Positions 44,892 to 54,435 of a DNA stretch of 64,000 bases are shown piece by piece; the first letter of the stretch is position 1; every line of letters starts with the position of its first letter. This stretch comes from Endozoicomonas sp965199185 (GTDB taxonomy: Bacteria; Pseudomonadota; Gammaproteobacteria; Pseudomonadales; Endozoicomonadaceae): assembly GCA_965199185.1 (NCBI GenBank), contig CBDAQW010000003.1, positions 1-64,000 on the forward strand, written 5' to 3'. The notes under the pieces were generated by a model. The model was not told the origin of the DNA and ran no database searches. It saw only the letters and a list, made by a program, of their open reading frames with translations. The position numbers and the translations under genes are program-made.

Positions 44892-45302
44892 GCCAAAGAT
44901 ACTGTCTACCTTTTCAGCTAGCTTTGGGTAAACCTTTTTGATTTGCTCCCTGTATTCTTCGCTGACACCCTGTAAGTCCTGCCTGCAAATAGCATCGTAG
45001 TCTTTCTTCCATTTTGCAGAGATTTTAAAAACCCACGATGCAAATGTTTTATCAAATGAATCGTCGAAGTCAGTGACAAAACCATCCATGCTTTTCATCA
45101 TCTGATTGCCTTCATCGTAGTGGTCACGATTCCCGCCACCTGTTCGTGTAAACACATGGATATGGTCATTGTATTCTGGGTGCGCTTCGTCGCTGGTAAA
45201 GCAATCCCTGAATCTTGGGTACTCGTCTGGGTGTTTGCCCAGCATCGGTAGAAACCAGAATGCAGCCTGATTAACACCGTGAATTTGATTATATAAACTC
45301 AT
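44886..45302 (-). CDS. Hypothetical protein, reverse in its cassette
   Basis: 138 residues. It faces against the array and its stop codon (TAA as complement of TTA in GTTATAC) is supplied by the attC R' box. Aromatic N-terminal part with LYNQIHGVNQAAFWFLPMLG, then HPEYNDHIHVFTRTGGGNRD, a His-rich stretch, and a C-terminal helix (SEEYREQIKKVYPKLAEKVD). No family recognised. GGAGAAG lies upstream of ATG 45302. Confidence 0.6.
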   Translation of the reverse strand: MSLYNQIHGVNQAAFWFLPMLGKHPDEYPRFRDCFTSDEAHPEYNDHIHVFTRTGGGNRDHYDEGNQMMKSMDGFVTDFDDSFDKTFASWVFKISAKWKKDYDAICRQDLQGVSEEYREQIKKVYPKLAEKVDSIFGV

Positions 45303-45330
45303 GTTACTTCTCCATTACTTCGTGCAAAGC

Positions 45331-45387
45331 GTATAACAAATCAATCCAATGGACAGCCTTCGGCTGCCACTGATTGAAGGGTTAGGT
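45331..45387 (+). repeat. attC site, degenerate
   Basis: 57 nt; R'' GTATAAC, R' GTTAGGT; weak arms (TCAATCCAATGGACAGCC / GGCTGCCACTGATTGAAGG). Cassette ends GTTATACGC / GCGTATAAC match. Confidence 0.82.
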
Positions 45388-45828
45388 GCTTTAAGTTCTG
45401 TGCCAGAAGTGCAAAACCTAAAGACCTCAGTTGTCGTGAGATTTTTTTTGTTCATTCAAAACTGCCGGGCAACATTATTCCCTTGCCTTAGCGTGCAACG
45501 GCAGTAAAATCATTCGAGTAAATCTCAGCATTGGGTTGGGTTCATTATTTTCTGGCGTTAAAGTCAGTGCAAAGCTCATCATTTCAGTGCAACGCCAGCA
45601 AAACCTTGTAACCTTCTCAGCAGGTGCTGGGGTAGCGTTCAAACAAATTTGTCAGTTTTTGGTTTCAGGCTCCACGGTCAAGTTGTTCCTGGCTCTTAGC
45701 ATTTTGGTGTAGTGCTAGTTTTTAACTTTTCAGTTTCTCTCAAGTGGTGCAAGGCGGTTATTCCGCTGCAAACATCGAGAGGAGTGGCTTGAGGCTCGGT
45801 GCCAAAAAAGATTTTGCAATCGCAAAGC
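45388..45828 (+). other. ORF-less cassette family C
   Basis: 441 bp; near-identical to 35411-35852. No gene. Confidence 0.86.
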
Positions 45829-45907
45829 ACCTAACAAATGCTTCAAGTTCGGTCGCTACGCTCCCCCGACGCCGCCTGCGGCGGCGCGGCTTAAGCAGGC
45901 GTTAGCT
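45829..45907 (+). repeat. attC site, family C type
   Basis: 79 nt; R'' ACCTAAC, R' GTTAGCT. Confidence 0.92.
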
Positions 45908-46446
45908 GCTTAGTTCGAGTTAATGCTTTCAATCTGAAAGATTGTTTTCGCGGCAAGTTTCTAATGTACAAATCTTCGAGTTCATTTTCATTGATCAGAT
46001 TTTGTTGTGTAAATCTGGTGGTTTGAATTTAGCAGCGAGATTACGATCGGAGCAGAAAAATAGTTTTTCCTATTTGATATTTTTTTGCTCAGTAGCCGCT
46101 GGCGATCAACTCCAGTTAAAGAACCAGTCGCTTTTGCGCCAGCCAAAAAATGGTAGTCAATTTCCGTTCGCCAAAACCTTGAGTTCATTGTGTTTATCGG
46201 GTTTTCTGGCTTCGTTCAAATTGAGAGTTTGGAAAAATTTTCCTGGTGCAAAACTATAAGTATTGAAGTGTTCTCTGGTTTCATTCTTTTCAACCATCAG
46301 GTTTTATAAAATTCAGGTTTTTTGGTTTCGAGGTATTTTCAGCATCGGAATCAATCTCAGCTGATTAAAACGGAAAGTTCTCAGTTTGCTGCAAGTAGTT
46401 TCGCTGCGAGCTGGGTGTCAAAAAGAAAGATTATACGGGCTTCGGC
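45908..46446 (+). other. ORF-less cassette family D, copy 2
   Basis: 539 bp; differs from 35932-36470 by scattered substitutions. GCCGCTGGCG and GCGCCAGCC can pair. No gene. Confidence 0.85.
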
Positions 46447-46533
46447 AGCTAACAAAAACTTCAAGTTCGTTCCGGCGCTTCGCACCTCCACCCGACGCCG
46501 CCTGCGGCGGCGCGGCTTAAGTTGGCGTTATGT
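46447..46533 (+). repeat. attC site, long class
   Basis: 87 nt; R'' AGCTAAC, R' GTTATGT; same as 36471-36557 except GGCGCTTCGCACC in the hairpin. Confidence 0.92.
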
Positions 46534-46697
46534 GTTAGTGCCAGTCGATAGCATTACAGTTATGAGGATTAAATAAATTATGTTAGTTGCATAATGACAA
46601 TTATTTTAATAAATAAAAACATCCCGCTGTGTCAGGATAGTTGTCCCGCTTACTGATTAACCAATAAAAGTTAAGCAGTGGGCGAAGGACGTGGGAT

Positions 46698-47198
46698 ATG
46701 CCTCGGTTTTCAGAGGAACGTAAGTCAGCTGTTTTGAAAAAGCTGTTGCCACCACACAATCGCTCTGTGCCAGATGTGGCCAGAGAGGAAGGTATCAGCG
46801 AACAAACCCTGTATAATTGGCGTAAAAAACTAAGGGACAAAGGATTACCTGTGCCAGGAAGCGAACAAAAATCAGAACAATGGTCCGCTGAAAGCAAGTT
46901 TGCCGTGGTCGTTGAAACCGCTGCTTTGTCAGAAACTGAATTGAGCGAATACTGTCGTAAAAAAGGGCTTTACCCTCAACAAGTCAAGGAATGGAAGCAC
47001 GCTTGTATTTCAGGTGCTGATCAGGTTTCTCAGCGTGCAGACCAGGAAAGCAAGCAATTAAAACAAGAGCGCAAACGCAATCAGACCCTCGAAAAAGAGC
47101 TTCGCCGTAAAGACAAGGCGTTGGCAGAAGCTGCAGCTTTGCTGGTGCTTTCAAAAAAGCTCGATGCCTTCTACGGGATAGACAGCGAGGACAATTGA
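46698..47198 (+). CDS. IS3 family transposase OrfA
   Basis: 166 residues, identical in translation to the copy at 4493: double HTH (ISEQTLYNWRKKLRDKG; CRKKGLYPQQVKEWKH) and C-terminal coiled coil. It overlaps orfB by TTGA. Confidence 0.93.
   Translation: MPRFSEERKSAVLKKLLPPHNRSVPDVAREEGISEQTLYNWRKKLRDKGLPVPGSEQKSEQWSAESKFAVVVETAALSETELSEYCRKKGLYPQQVKEWKHACISGADQVSQRADQESKQLKQERKRNQTLEKELRRKDKALAEAAALLVLSKKLDAFYGIDSEDN
47153..47159 (+). promoter_or_regulatory. Programmed -1 frameshift site
   Basis: A AAA AAG heptamer in the orfA frame, as in copy 1. Confidence 0.7.
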
Positions 47199-48262
47199 CA
47201 CCTGCTGATAAGCGCCGCCAACTGCTGACATGGTTTGATGAAGCCATATCAAACGGCGCTTCTCGCTGGAAGGCTGCGGAACAATTGGAAATATCCCTGA
47301 AAACACTGGACCGCTGGCGCGATGACAATGGCGCAGTGTTAACGGACAAACGCCCGGATGCCCTGCGTCCGGTACCCTCTAACAAACTGACTGAGGAAGA
47401 GGAGCAACAGATTCTGGCCATCAGTAATGACAATGAGTATGCGAGCCTGCCACCATCGCAGATCGTTCCAGCCCTTGCAGACAAGGGAGTATACGTTGCT
47501 TCTGAATCCAGCTTTTACCGTGTGTTGAAAAAGCATGGTCAGTTGCACTATCGCGGTCGTTCAAAAAAGCGATCGAAAAGTAAAAAGCCGACAACCCATG
47601 TTGCCACTGGCCCCAATCAGGTTTGGTGCTGGGACATTAGTTATTTTCCGTCCAGGGTTCGCGGCCAGTTCTGGTATCTCTACCTGATACTGGACGTTTA
47701 CAGTCGTAAGATTGTTGGCTGGGAGATTCATAGTCATGAGTCTGGTGAGCTGGCCAGTGAACTGATTAACCGGACAATGATGGCTGAAAAATGCACTAAA
47801 GAACCGCTTGTACTGCACTCAGACAATGGGGCTCCCATGACGTCGAGTACCTTTAAGGCCAAGCTTGAGGAATTGGGTATCATTCCCTCGCATAGTCGGC
47901 CAAGGGTGAGTAACGACAATGCATTTGCAGAATCAGTCTTTAAAACGGTTAAATACTGTCCTCAGTGGCCATCGCAAGGCTTTCTGACATTAGAAGACAG
48001 CCGTCAGTGGATGCTGAAGTTTGAACGGTTTTATAACAATGAACACCGCCATAGTTCAATTCGCTTTGTGACACCAGCGCAACGCCATGAGCAAAGAGAT
48101 CAGGGAATCCTGAATTACAGGAAACAGGTGTATGCCAAAGCGCGAGAGGCCAACCCAGGGCGATGGTCAGGAAGCATCAGGAACTGGGAGCCCGTGGGTG
48201 CCGTTGCATTGAATCCTGAGCGGTTGTCTGAAGTAGGAATTGACGAGAAAAAGGCTGCCTAA
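47195..48262 (+). CDS. IS3 family transposase OrfB
   Basis: 355 residues with the normal C-terminus SEVGIDEKKAA and full rve core (WDISY, HSDNGAP, NAFAESVF). This is the reference form; copy 1 differs only by the 20-bp duplication near the end. It is expected to be active with OrfA through frameshifting. Confidence 0.95.
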   Translation: MTPADKRRQLLTWFDEAISNGASRWKAAEQLEISLKTLDRWRDDNGAVLTDKRPDALRPVPSNKLTEEEEQQILAISNDNEYASLPPSQIVPALADKGVYVASESSFYRVLKKHGQLHYRGRSKKRSKSKKPTTHVATGPNQVWCWDISYFPSRVRGQFWYLYLILDVYSRKIVGWEIHSHESGELASELINRTMMAEKCTKEPLVLHSDNGAPMTSSTFKAKLEELGIIPSHSRPRVSNDNAFAESVFKTVKYCPQWPSQGFLTLEDSRQWMLKFERFYNNEHRHSSIRFVTPAQRHEQRDQGILNYRKQVYAKAREANPGRWSGSIRNWEPVGAVALNPERLSEVGIDEKKAA

Positions 48263-48326
48263 AATTCAGTTTTCGGGACAACTATCTTGAAAAACTCCGA
48301 CATAATAAAATAACATTTTTATAATA

Positions 48327-50189
48327 ATGAGAATAAAAATGAAAAAACCTACTTATAGAACTGAAGATTCAATCAGGGATGAAGCAAAGATATTACTTGG
48401 TTTTGACGAAAAAAAACCTCATATCAATCAAGGAAACGGACAAATTACTACTTTTAATCAGCTTGGGTTTAAAGGTGTGTTAGATAAACCTGATGGTTGG
48501 TATTTACCTAAGGACAAAGGTTCTCCAGCAATAATATTAGAAACCAAGTCAGAAAAAGAAAATATCTCTCAGAAAAAATGGGAGGATGAACTCTTCAAGA
48601 ATTGCAATATTGTTTTAAAGCAATATAAATAAGTTGTCGGTTTATTATATAACGGATCAGAGATTCGAGTATTTAAAAATAATAAAGAAATTATTGATTC
48701 ATCTTCTAAGCTTCAAAATAAAAAATATTACCTTTCATTATTTACTAAAAACTCAATAGATAAACAACTCATATATTCTTTAACTAAAAAAATTAATGAT
48801 TGCTTGCATACAGAGTTTGGAATTAAAAATTTATATCATAGGATGATATTTACCGCTTGTGCATTGGTAGGCAAGCGTTATAAAGCTTTATTAGTGGAAA
48901 ATATGGATTTTACACTAATGAAAAATTCTATCTTAAGCACGCTATCTAAATCTCTAGAAGATAGTAAAAAACAAAATCTAAAGTTAGATATTCTTATTGA
49001 AGTGTTTGCTGAAATTAAAATGAATAATTCAGCTAACCAAGATGCCATTAATAACTTTATAAATTGGGTTTCCGAAATTTCAGAATGTGTAAATTCTGAT
49101 TTTTGGAGTGGTGAAGATGTAATGGGTATCTTTTTCAATGAGTTCAATAGGTATAAAAAGAAGTCAGAGAGCGGTCAAGTATTCACACCTGATCATATAA
49201 CCTCTTTGATGTATCGCCTTATTGATGTACAACAAAATGATAGAATTCTTGACGCTGCATGCGGCTCAGGAGCATTCTTAGTAAAATCCATGTGCAATAT
49301 GATTAATGAAGCAGGTGGTGTAAATAGTAAGAAAGCGACTGAAATAAAAAGTGCGCAATTATTTGGAATTGAATTTGATAGAGAAATATTTGCACTTGCA
49401 TGTGCAAATATGCTTATACATAAAGATGGTAAAACTAATCTTGAACAATTAGATGCTAGAACCACGGAAGCTTGTGATTGGATAAAATCAAAAAGTTATA
49501 AAATAGATATAAATGGAAAGTTGGAAAAAAACAAAGAGGGTAAAAAAATACTACAAGATACTTTTATTACTAAAGTATTAATGAATCCGCCATTCGAAAG
49601 AAAGTATGGGTGCTTAACGATTGTAGATAATGTATTAAAGAATGTTCCAGAAAATACCAAGTGTGCTTTCATCCTGCCTGACAAAAAACTGGAAAAAGAC
49701 AACGGTTCAAAACTATTAAAACACAGTTCATTAGAAAAAATAGTAAAATTGCCAGAGAAAATTTTCAATGAAGGTGTAACCACATCTATATTTATTTTTA
49801 CTGCAGGTATACCACATAAAAAGCAACAAGAAATATTTACATGTTACATACAAGAAGATGGACTTGAGACCGTTAAAAACCAAGGGCGGCAGGACGTAAA
49901 GGACAGATGGCAAGAAATAGAAGATAAATGGGTTGAGGTAATAAGAAAGCAAAGTGGTGAAGAAACTATAAAGTGGATAGACCCATCTAAAAATATAAGT
50001 TATCAAACACCAAAAAAACCGTTTGAGATCTCAGAAAAAGATTTTAAAAAAACAATGCTTGATTATATCATGTTCCAACAAGGTGTCGATTCAAAAGATT
50101 TTTCTAATAAAATCAAAGAAAAGGTATTGTACGAAAGCAGCATTTCCTCAAAAGCAAATGACGTTTTAATTTCTATCAACGGGGAATAA
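48327..50189 (+). pseudogene. Fused nuclease / N6-adenine methyltransferase with in-frame stop
   Basis: One frame of about 620 codons broken by a single TAA at 48630-48632. The N-terminal part (residues 1-101) has GVLDKPDGWY and AIILETKSEK, a D...ExK nuclease-like pattern. After the stop the frame stays open; MTase motifs follow: ILDAACGSGAFLVKSM (SAM binding) and VLMNPPFERK (NPPF catalytic motif), with typical HsdM features EKSESGQVFTPDHI before them. The layout nuclease-MTase plus a separate specificity gene resembles BcgI-type (type IIB) systems; type I HsdM is the alternative. A restart at 48804 or earlier could give a methyltransferase without nuclease. Confidence 0.75.
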
Positions 50190-50190
50190 T

Positions 50191-51252
50191 GTGAATAGCA
50201 AAAGTTTCAAAAACTGGAAAAAGTTTCCAATTATTGATTTTTTCAATATCAAAAATACTCACAGCATTCTAAAAAAAGATATTGTTGAAAATAGTGGTAT
50301 ACATCCTTATGTAACTGCTAAAGAAGGAAACAACTCAGTTGAAAGTTATATTTCTTATGATATGGAAAAAATTGAGAAAGGGAATTCAATATTAATCGGT
50401 GGAAAAACTTTAGTTATTTCATATCAACCTTATGATTACTTTTCAAATGACAGCCATAATTTAGCCTTGTACTTGAAAGATGAATCTAAAGCAACAAAAA
50501 ATATTCAACTTTTTCTTGTCGTATCTTTAAAAGCTTCACTTTCATCTCTGTATACATGGGGAGATTCTATTTCTAAAAGAACAATAGTAAAAGATTATGT
50601 TTTCCTACCATCAAATGACGGTGTTAAGCCTGATTGGACTTTTATGGAGAACTATATAAACAATGTTGAGAATGAAACTAATAATGCTTTAAGCGATTTA
50701 AAATCAGCCACGACTTCGAGAACACCAAACCTTGATTTGTGTAGTTGGAAAGAGTTTCATATATATGATGTTTTTGAAATAGATTCAGGAAATAAATTCG
50801 ATAAATCAAAAATGGATACTTCAACAGAAGCTGTTGATTTTGTAGGACGATCAAATTTCAATAATGGAGTAACAACTAAAGTTAATGTTTTTAATGATAT
50901 TAAGCCATATGAGAAAGGAAATTTAACGCTGGCTTTAGGTGGTGCATATTTAGGCTCATGCTTCGTTCAAATAAACTCATTCTACACCAGTCAAAATGTC
51001 GTAGTTTTAAAACCTAAAAATGACATATCTTGGGAAGCCAAGCAATTTATAGCAACAGCTATTTTTATTGAAAGCCAAAATAACTATAGAGCATTCATAA
51101 AGGAATTAAATGCCCACATAAAGAGAGATTTTTCTTTCATGTTACCAGCCAAAGAAGAAAAAGTTCCTGATTATGAATATATGACTGACTACATAAAAAA
51201 CGTTCAGAAAGAAGTTAAAAACTCTTTTAGTAGCTTAAGGGCATTGTTATAA
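50191..51252 (+). CDS. Restriction-modification specificity subunit (HsdS-like)
   Basis: 353 residues from GTG 50191, one base after the methyltransferase stop. Two target-recognition halves are visible: FPIIDFFNIKNTHSILKKDI to SKRTIVKDYVFLPSNDGVKP, and FHIYDVFEIDSGNKFDKSKM to HIKRDFSFMLPAKEEKVPDY. Each half ends with a helix (YMENYINNVENETN; YMTDYIKNVQKEVK) that acts as a spacer. It should determine the bipartite DNA target of the neighbouring enzyme. Confidence 0.88.
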   Translation: MNSKSFKNWKKFPIIDFFNIKNTHSILKKDIVENSGIHPYVTAKEGNNSVESYISYDMEKIEKGNSILIGGKTLVISYQPYDYFSNDSHNLALYLKDESKATKNIQLFLVVSLKASLSSLYTWGDSISKRTIVKDYVFLPSNDGVKPDWTFMENYINNVENETNNALSDLKSATTSRTPNLDLCSWKEFHIYDVFEIDSGNKFDKSKMDTSTEAVDFVGRSNFNNGVTTKVNVFNDIKPYEKGNLTLALGGAYLGSCFVQINSFYTSQNVVVLKPKNDISWEAKQFIATAIFIESQNNYRAFIKELNAHIKRDFSFMLPAKEEKVPDYEYMTDYIKNVQKEVKNSFSSLRALL

Positions 51253-51281
51253 TTAGATCAAAATAAAAACTTGAACTCCAC

Positions 51282-51338
51282 ACATAACAAAAAATTCCAG
51301 CGGACTGCCTTCGGCAGCCGCTGAATTTGGCGTTAGCT
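51282..51338 (+). repeat. attC site
   Basis: 57 nt; R'' ACATAAC, R' GTTAGCT. Closes the cassette that opened at 46527. Confidence 0.92.
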
Positions 51339-51921
51339 GTTTTGATTCAGTTATTTTCTTTTCTGAGGCGAAATTATCGCGGCTAGTTCCATTCGGAATA
51401 GCTGAAAAGTTTGTAACTTTTTTCCATTTTGTTTCCGTTAGGCTGGCGTTATAATTTGGCTGTTAGGTATTTCAGTGCTGCGCCAGCGTGAAGAGTTATA
51501 TTATTTCCAGGTTTTTTTATCCTCAAACTTCGTACTGTTTGGCTTTTTGTTCGGGGTAAGCTGGCGTTATAGTTGGGTGGTAAATTATTTCAGTGCTGCG
51601 CCAGCATAAGCATCGAAAATATTTCCAGCATATTTTTTGGTGGGTAAAGTTTTCTGGCTGGGTAGTTTTTGGTTTTCGTCTGGCTGGCGTTGTAGTTTGG
51701 GCTGTTAATTATATCAGTGCACGCCAGCGGTAATGATTGGTAATATTTCCAGCACATTTTCAGCCAGGTAAAATTTACAAGCTTGTAAGTTTTTTGCCTT
51801 TACGTGTGTTTCTGCATTGTGCTCAATTGCAGCTTGCTTAAAATTGCAGGTTCACGGTTGGCTGTTAGTCTTTTCGCTGCTGGTTCAGGTTAAAAAAAGA
51901 GCTGTTGGCAGCGCGGCAAAC
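51339..51921 (+). other. ORF-less cassette family F with three hairpins
   Basis: 583 bp; ends GTTAGCTGTTT / AAACAGCTAAC. It contains three successive units GCTGGCGTT...CGCCAGC (about 51442-51490, 51563-51606, 51682-51729) with TCAGTGC before each right arm, and related half-motifs in families C and D. No ORF of note. Confidence 0.82.
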
Positions 51922-51976
51922 AGCTAACAAAAAGTTCAAGCGGACGCCTTCGGCGCCGCTTAACTTGGCGTTATGT
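51922..51976 (+). repeat. attC site
   Basis: 55 nt; R'' AGCTAAC, R' GTTATGT. Confidence 0.92.
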
Positions 51977-52186
51977 GATCAAATATCGAGTTTATTTTCC
52001 CTTTCGATCTGGGAATTTTCAGAAGAAAAATATACTCTCTGATTTCAAAAAGAGGAAGTCTGATATTTGTCGTACGTTATTTGTTCAAGTGTCAGCTCAT
52101 GCAAGGACTATGCTGTAAGTTTCCAAACCACCGGTAGGCGGTAGCGTGCATGAGAAACCATCAATTCGTAGTCTGTGCGTAAGCCC

Positions 52187-53447
52187 CAGGGAAAAATCAT
52201 GAAACACCCCGAAGCATTTGGCCTCAAGACCTATAAGTGTAAGTGCGTATAGCCCGATTTATGCGTCCATTGTCATATATAAAAAACTTTGGATGCCCAA
52301 CCAATGAATGCATTAGATTTAATGAATAGCCTTTCTGTTATTTATGATCCACGCCAAGCATGGAAAGTAGAGCATAAACTCACAGATGTTTTGATTTTGA
52401 TAATCTGTGCTGTTATTGCCGGCTGTGAAGGTTGGGAGGAAATCGAGGATTTTGGAACTGAAAGACTCGACTGGTTAAAAAAGTATGGTGACTTTGAAAA
52501 TGGAGTTCCATCTCATCATACTATTGCCCGAGTTGCTGCTGTTGTGAATCCAAAACAATTTCAACGTTGCTTTATTGAATGGATGAAAGCCTGTCATAAA
52601 GTAAGTAATGGCGAAATCATTGCAATTGATGGAAAGACCGTAAGAGGTTCCTACGATAAAGGAAAAGATAAAGGAGCCATTCATATGGTAAGTGCATTTG
52701 TGGCTGCCAATGAATTAGTTCTCGGGCAAATTAAAGTCAATGCCAAGAGTAATGAAATAACCGCTATTCCAGAGCTTTTAGAGCTCCTTGAGATTCGTGG
52801 ATGCCTTGTAACCATTGATGCCATGGGCTGCCAGAGGGACATTGCCAGCAAGATTGTCGATAAGGGAGCCGATTATTTATTGGCGGTCAAAGGTAATCAG
52901 GGCAAACTTCTCGAAGCATTTGAAAACCATTTTTCTTCAGAAAAGATTAATGCTTGGAAAGGTGATTCATTCAAGACGACAGAAAAAAGCCATGGTCGGC
53001 TTGAAATAAGACAACACATTGTTAGTGATATTTTTGATGAATTTGTAAATTTGTCCTTTGATTGGAAAGGGATGAAAACACTTGGAATCGTAATGTCAGC
53101 AAGAATGGATGGAGAGGTGTTTGATTCTGAAGATATCAGCATTCGTTATTATATTTCATCTGCTGAATTGACAGCAGAAGAATTAGCCACTGCAGCAAGA
53201 AGTCATTGGGCAATAGAAGGAAAGCTTCATTGGAAGTTAGATGTTGCTATGAACGAAGATGATTGCCGAATAAGAAGAGGCAATGCTGCAGAGATGTTAG
53301 CAGGGTTTCGACACGTTGCAGTTAATATGTTGAACAATACAAAGTCTTTCAAAGCAGGGCTGAAGCGAAAGCAAAAAAAGGCGGCCATGAGCACTCAATA
53401 TCTGTCAGAGGTTCTTGCTGGCTGTGGGGTTTCATGATTTTTCCGTG
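52187..53447 (+). mobile_element. ISAs1-family insertion sequence, copy 2
   Basis: 1261 bp; ends CAGGGAAAAATCATGAAAC and complement CACGGAAAAATCATGAAAC; 10-bp duplication GCGTAAGCCC at 52177-52186 and 53448-53457. Same length and translation as copy 1 but opposite orientation. Confidence 0.94.
52289..53437 (+). CDS. ISAs1 family transposase
   Basis: 382 residues, identical in translation to the gene at 954-2102. DDE candidates: AIDGKTVRGS, VTIDAMGCQ and WAIEGKLHWKLD. Intact. Located again in a family A unit, at a different position within it. Confidence 0.95.
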   Translation: MDAQPMNALDLMNSLSVIYDPRQAWKVEHKLTDVLILIICAVIAGCEGWEEIEDFGTERLDWLKKYGDFENGVPSHHTIARVAAVVNPKQFQRCFIEWMKACHKVSNGEIIAIDGKTVRGSYDKGKDKGAIHMVSAFVAANELVLGQIKVNAKSNEITAIPELLELLEIRGCLVTIDAMGCQRDIASKIVDKGADYLLAVKGNQGKLLEAFENHFSSEKINAWKGDSFKTTEKSHGRLEIRQHIVSDIFDEFVNLSFDWKGMKTLGIVMSARMDGEVFDSEDISIRYYISSAELTAEELATAARSHWAIEGKLHWKLDVAMNEDDCRIRRGNAAEMLAGFRHVAVNMLNNTKSFKAGLKRKQKKAAMSTQYLSEVLAGCGVS

Positions 53448-53660
53448 GCGTAAGCCCATTTTTCTTTTGTTCAAGTTCATCTTTAACGGCTATAGAACAT
53501 CAGGTATTTTTGTTCAGTGCAGGTTGCAATAATGAGCCATTCTTATGGGGTAAAAATTCTCAGGCTCAATATAAAGTCATGCATCTTGGCTCAGGGTAAT
53601 TTGGTTATCATAAGCAATAAATGTAGGGCAAATATGCTCCAGTTCAAACAAAGCAAGATC

Positions 53661-53720
53661 ACATAACAATAAATTCCAGCGGACACGCCTGGCGGCGCGC
53701 CGCTGAATTTGGCGTTATGC
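53661..53720 (+). repeat. attC site
   Basis: 60 nt; R'' ACATAAC, R' GTTATGC. Confidence 0.93.
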
Positions 53721-53780
53721 GCTTTACTTCAATCAGAAAAAGTTTAGTTAATAAATAGTTCTTTAAATAAGCTGGCTGTG

Positions 53781-54341
53781 ATGGAAAGAAAAATAGTAAT
53801 AGAAACTGAAAGAGTTATCTTGGTTACACCAGAGATTGATGATGCAGAATTAATCTTAAATTATCATCTTGAAAATAAAGAGCATCTTTCAACGTGGGAG
53901 CCAAAAAGACCTGATGAATTTTTCACGATTGAAAACTGGCAAAAACTTTTATCAGAAAACAATTCGCTTTTTGAATCAGGGTCAGCAATAAAATTTATTG
54001 CTCTCAGCAAAAATCAATCAGAGATTATTGGAATTTGCAGCTTTACAAATATTGTACGCGGTGTTTTTCAAGCTTGTAATCTTGGTTATTCAATCTCAAA
54101 AAAATATGAAGGCCAAGGATATATGACTGAAATATTAGGTGCTGCAATGAAATATATCTTTGAAAATGTAAGTTTGCACCGAATAATGGCAAATTATATT
54201 CCTGATAATTTCAGAAGTACTGCATTGCTTAAGCGTCTTGGTTTTGAAAAAGAAGGGCTGGCCAGGTCATATTTGAAAATCAATGGAAAATGGCAAGACC
54301 ATATTCTTACAGCAAAACTAAATCCAGAGTCCAGCGCATAA
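53781..54341 (+). CDS. GNAT acetyltransferase, RimJ/RimL type
   Basis: 186 residues from ATG 53781. Typical RimJ/RimL-like N-acetyltransferase: IETERVILVTPEIDDAELIL at the start, LGYSISKKYEGQGYMTEILG with the acetyl-CoA-binding QGYMTE segment (about 108-127), then HRIMANYIPDNFRSTALLKR and LGFEKEGLARSYLKINGKWQ. These enzymes acetylate protein N-termini or small molecules including antibiotics; the substrate is not clear. It is alone in its cassette. Confidence 0.92.
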   Translation: MERKIVIETERVILVTPEIDDAELILNYHLENKEHLSTWEPKRPDEFFTIENWQKLLSENNSLFESGSAIKFIALSKNQSEIIGICSFTNIVRGVFQACNLGYSISKKYEGQGYMTEILGAAMKYIFENVSLHRIMANYIPDNFRSTALLKRLGFEKEGLARSYLKINGKWQDHILTAKLNPESSA

Positions 54342-54396
54342 CAAAAAGTTCAAGCGGACAGCGCCTGCGGCGCTGCCGCTTAACTTGGCGTTATGT
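54336..54396 (+). repeat. attC site
   Basis: 61 nt; R'' GCATAAC with the upstream stop, R' GTTATGT. Confidence 0.93.
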
Positions 54397-54419
54397 GCTT
54401 CATCATGCGCTGAGCAAAA

Positions 54420-54435
54420 ATTAAGTTGACTTAAT
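54420..54435. promoter_or_regulatory. Palindromic operator candidate
   Basis: ATTAAGT-TG-ACTTAAT upstream of the HTH gene at 54493; a TTGACT inside could serve as -35 with TTAATT 16 bp on. Possible autoregulation site. Confidence 0.4.

Larger units (their letters stand above)
46630..48292 (+). mobile_element. IS3-family insertion sequence, copy 2
   Basis: About 1.66 kb, same ends as copy 1 (GGATAGTTGTCCCG / CGGGACAACTATC); boundaries approximate. It lies in the 5' part of the nuclease-methyltransferase cassette, between its R' box (46527) and the first gene. The 96 bp left of it (46534-46629) hold no gene. Confidence 0.9.
51977..53660 (+). other. ORF-less cassette family A, split by ISAs1
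   Basis: A family A unit interrupted at 52187-53447. Without the IS and one 10-bp repeat it has the normal length and ends. No host gene. Confidence 0.87.
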
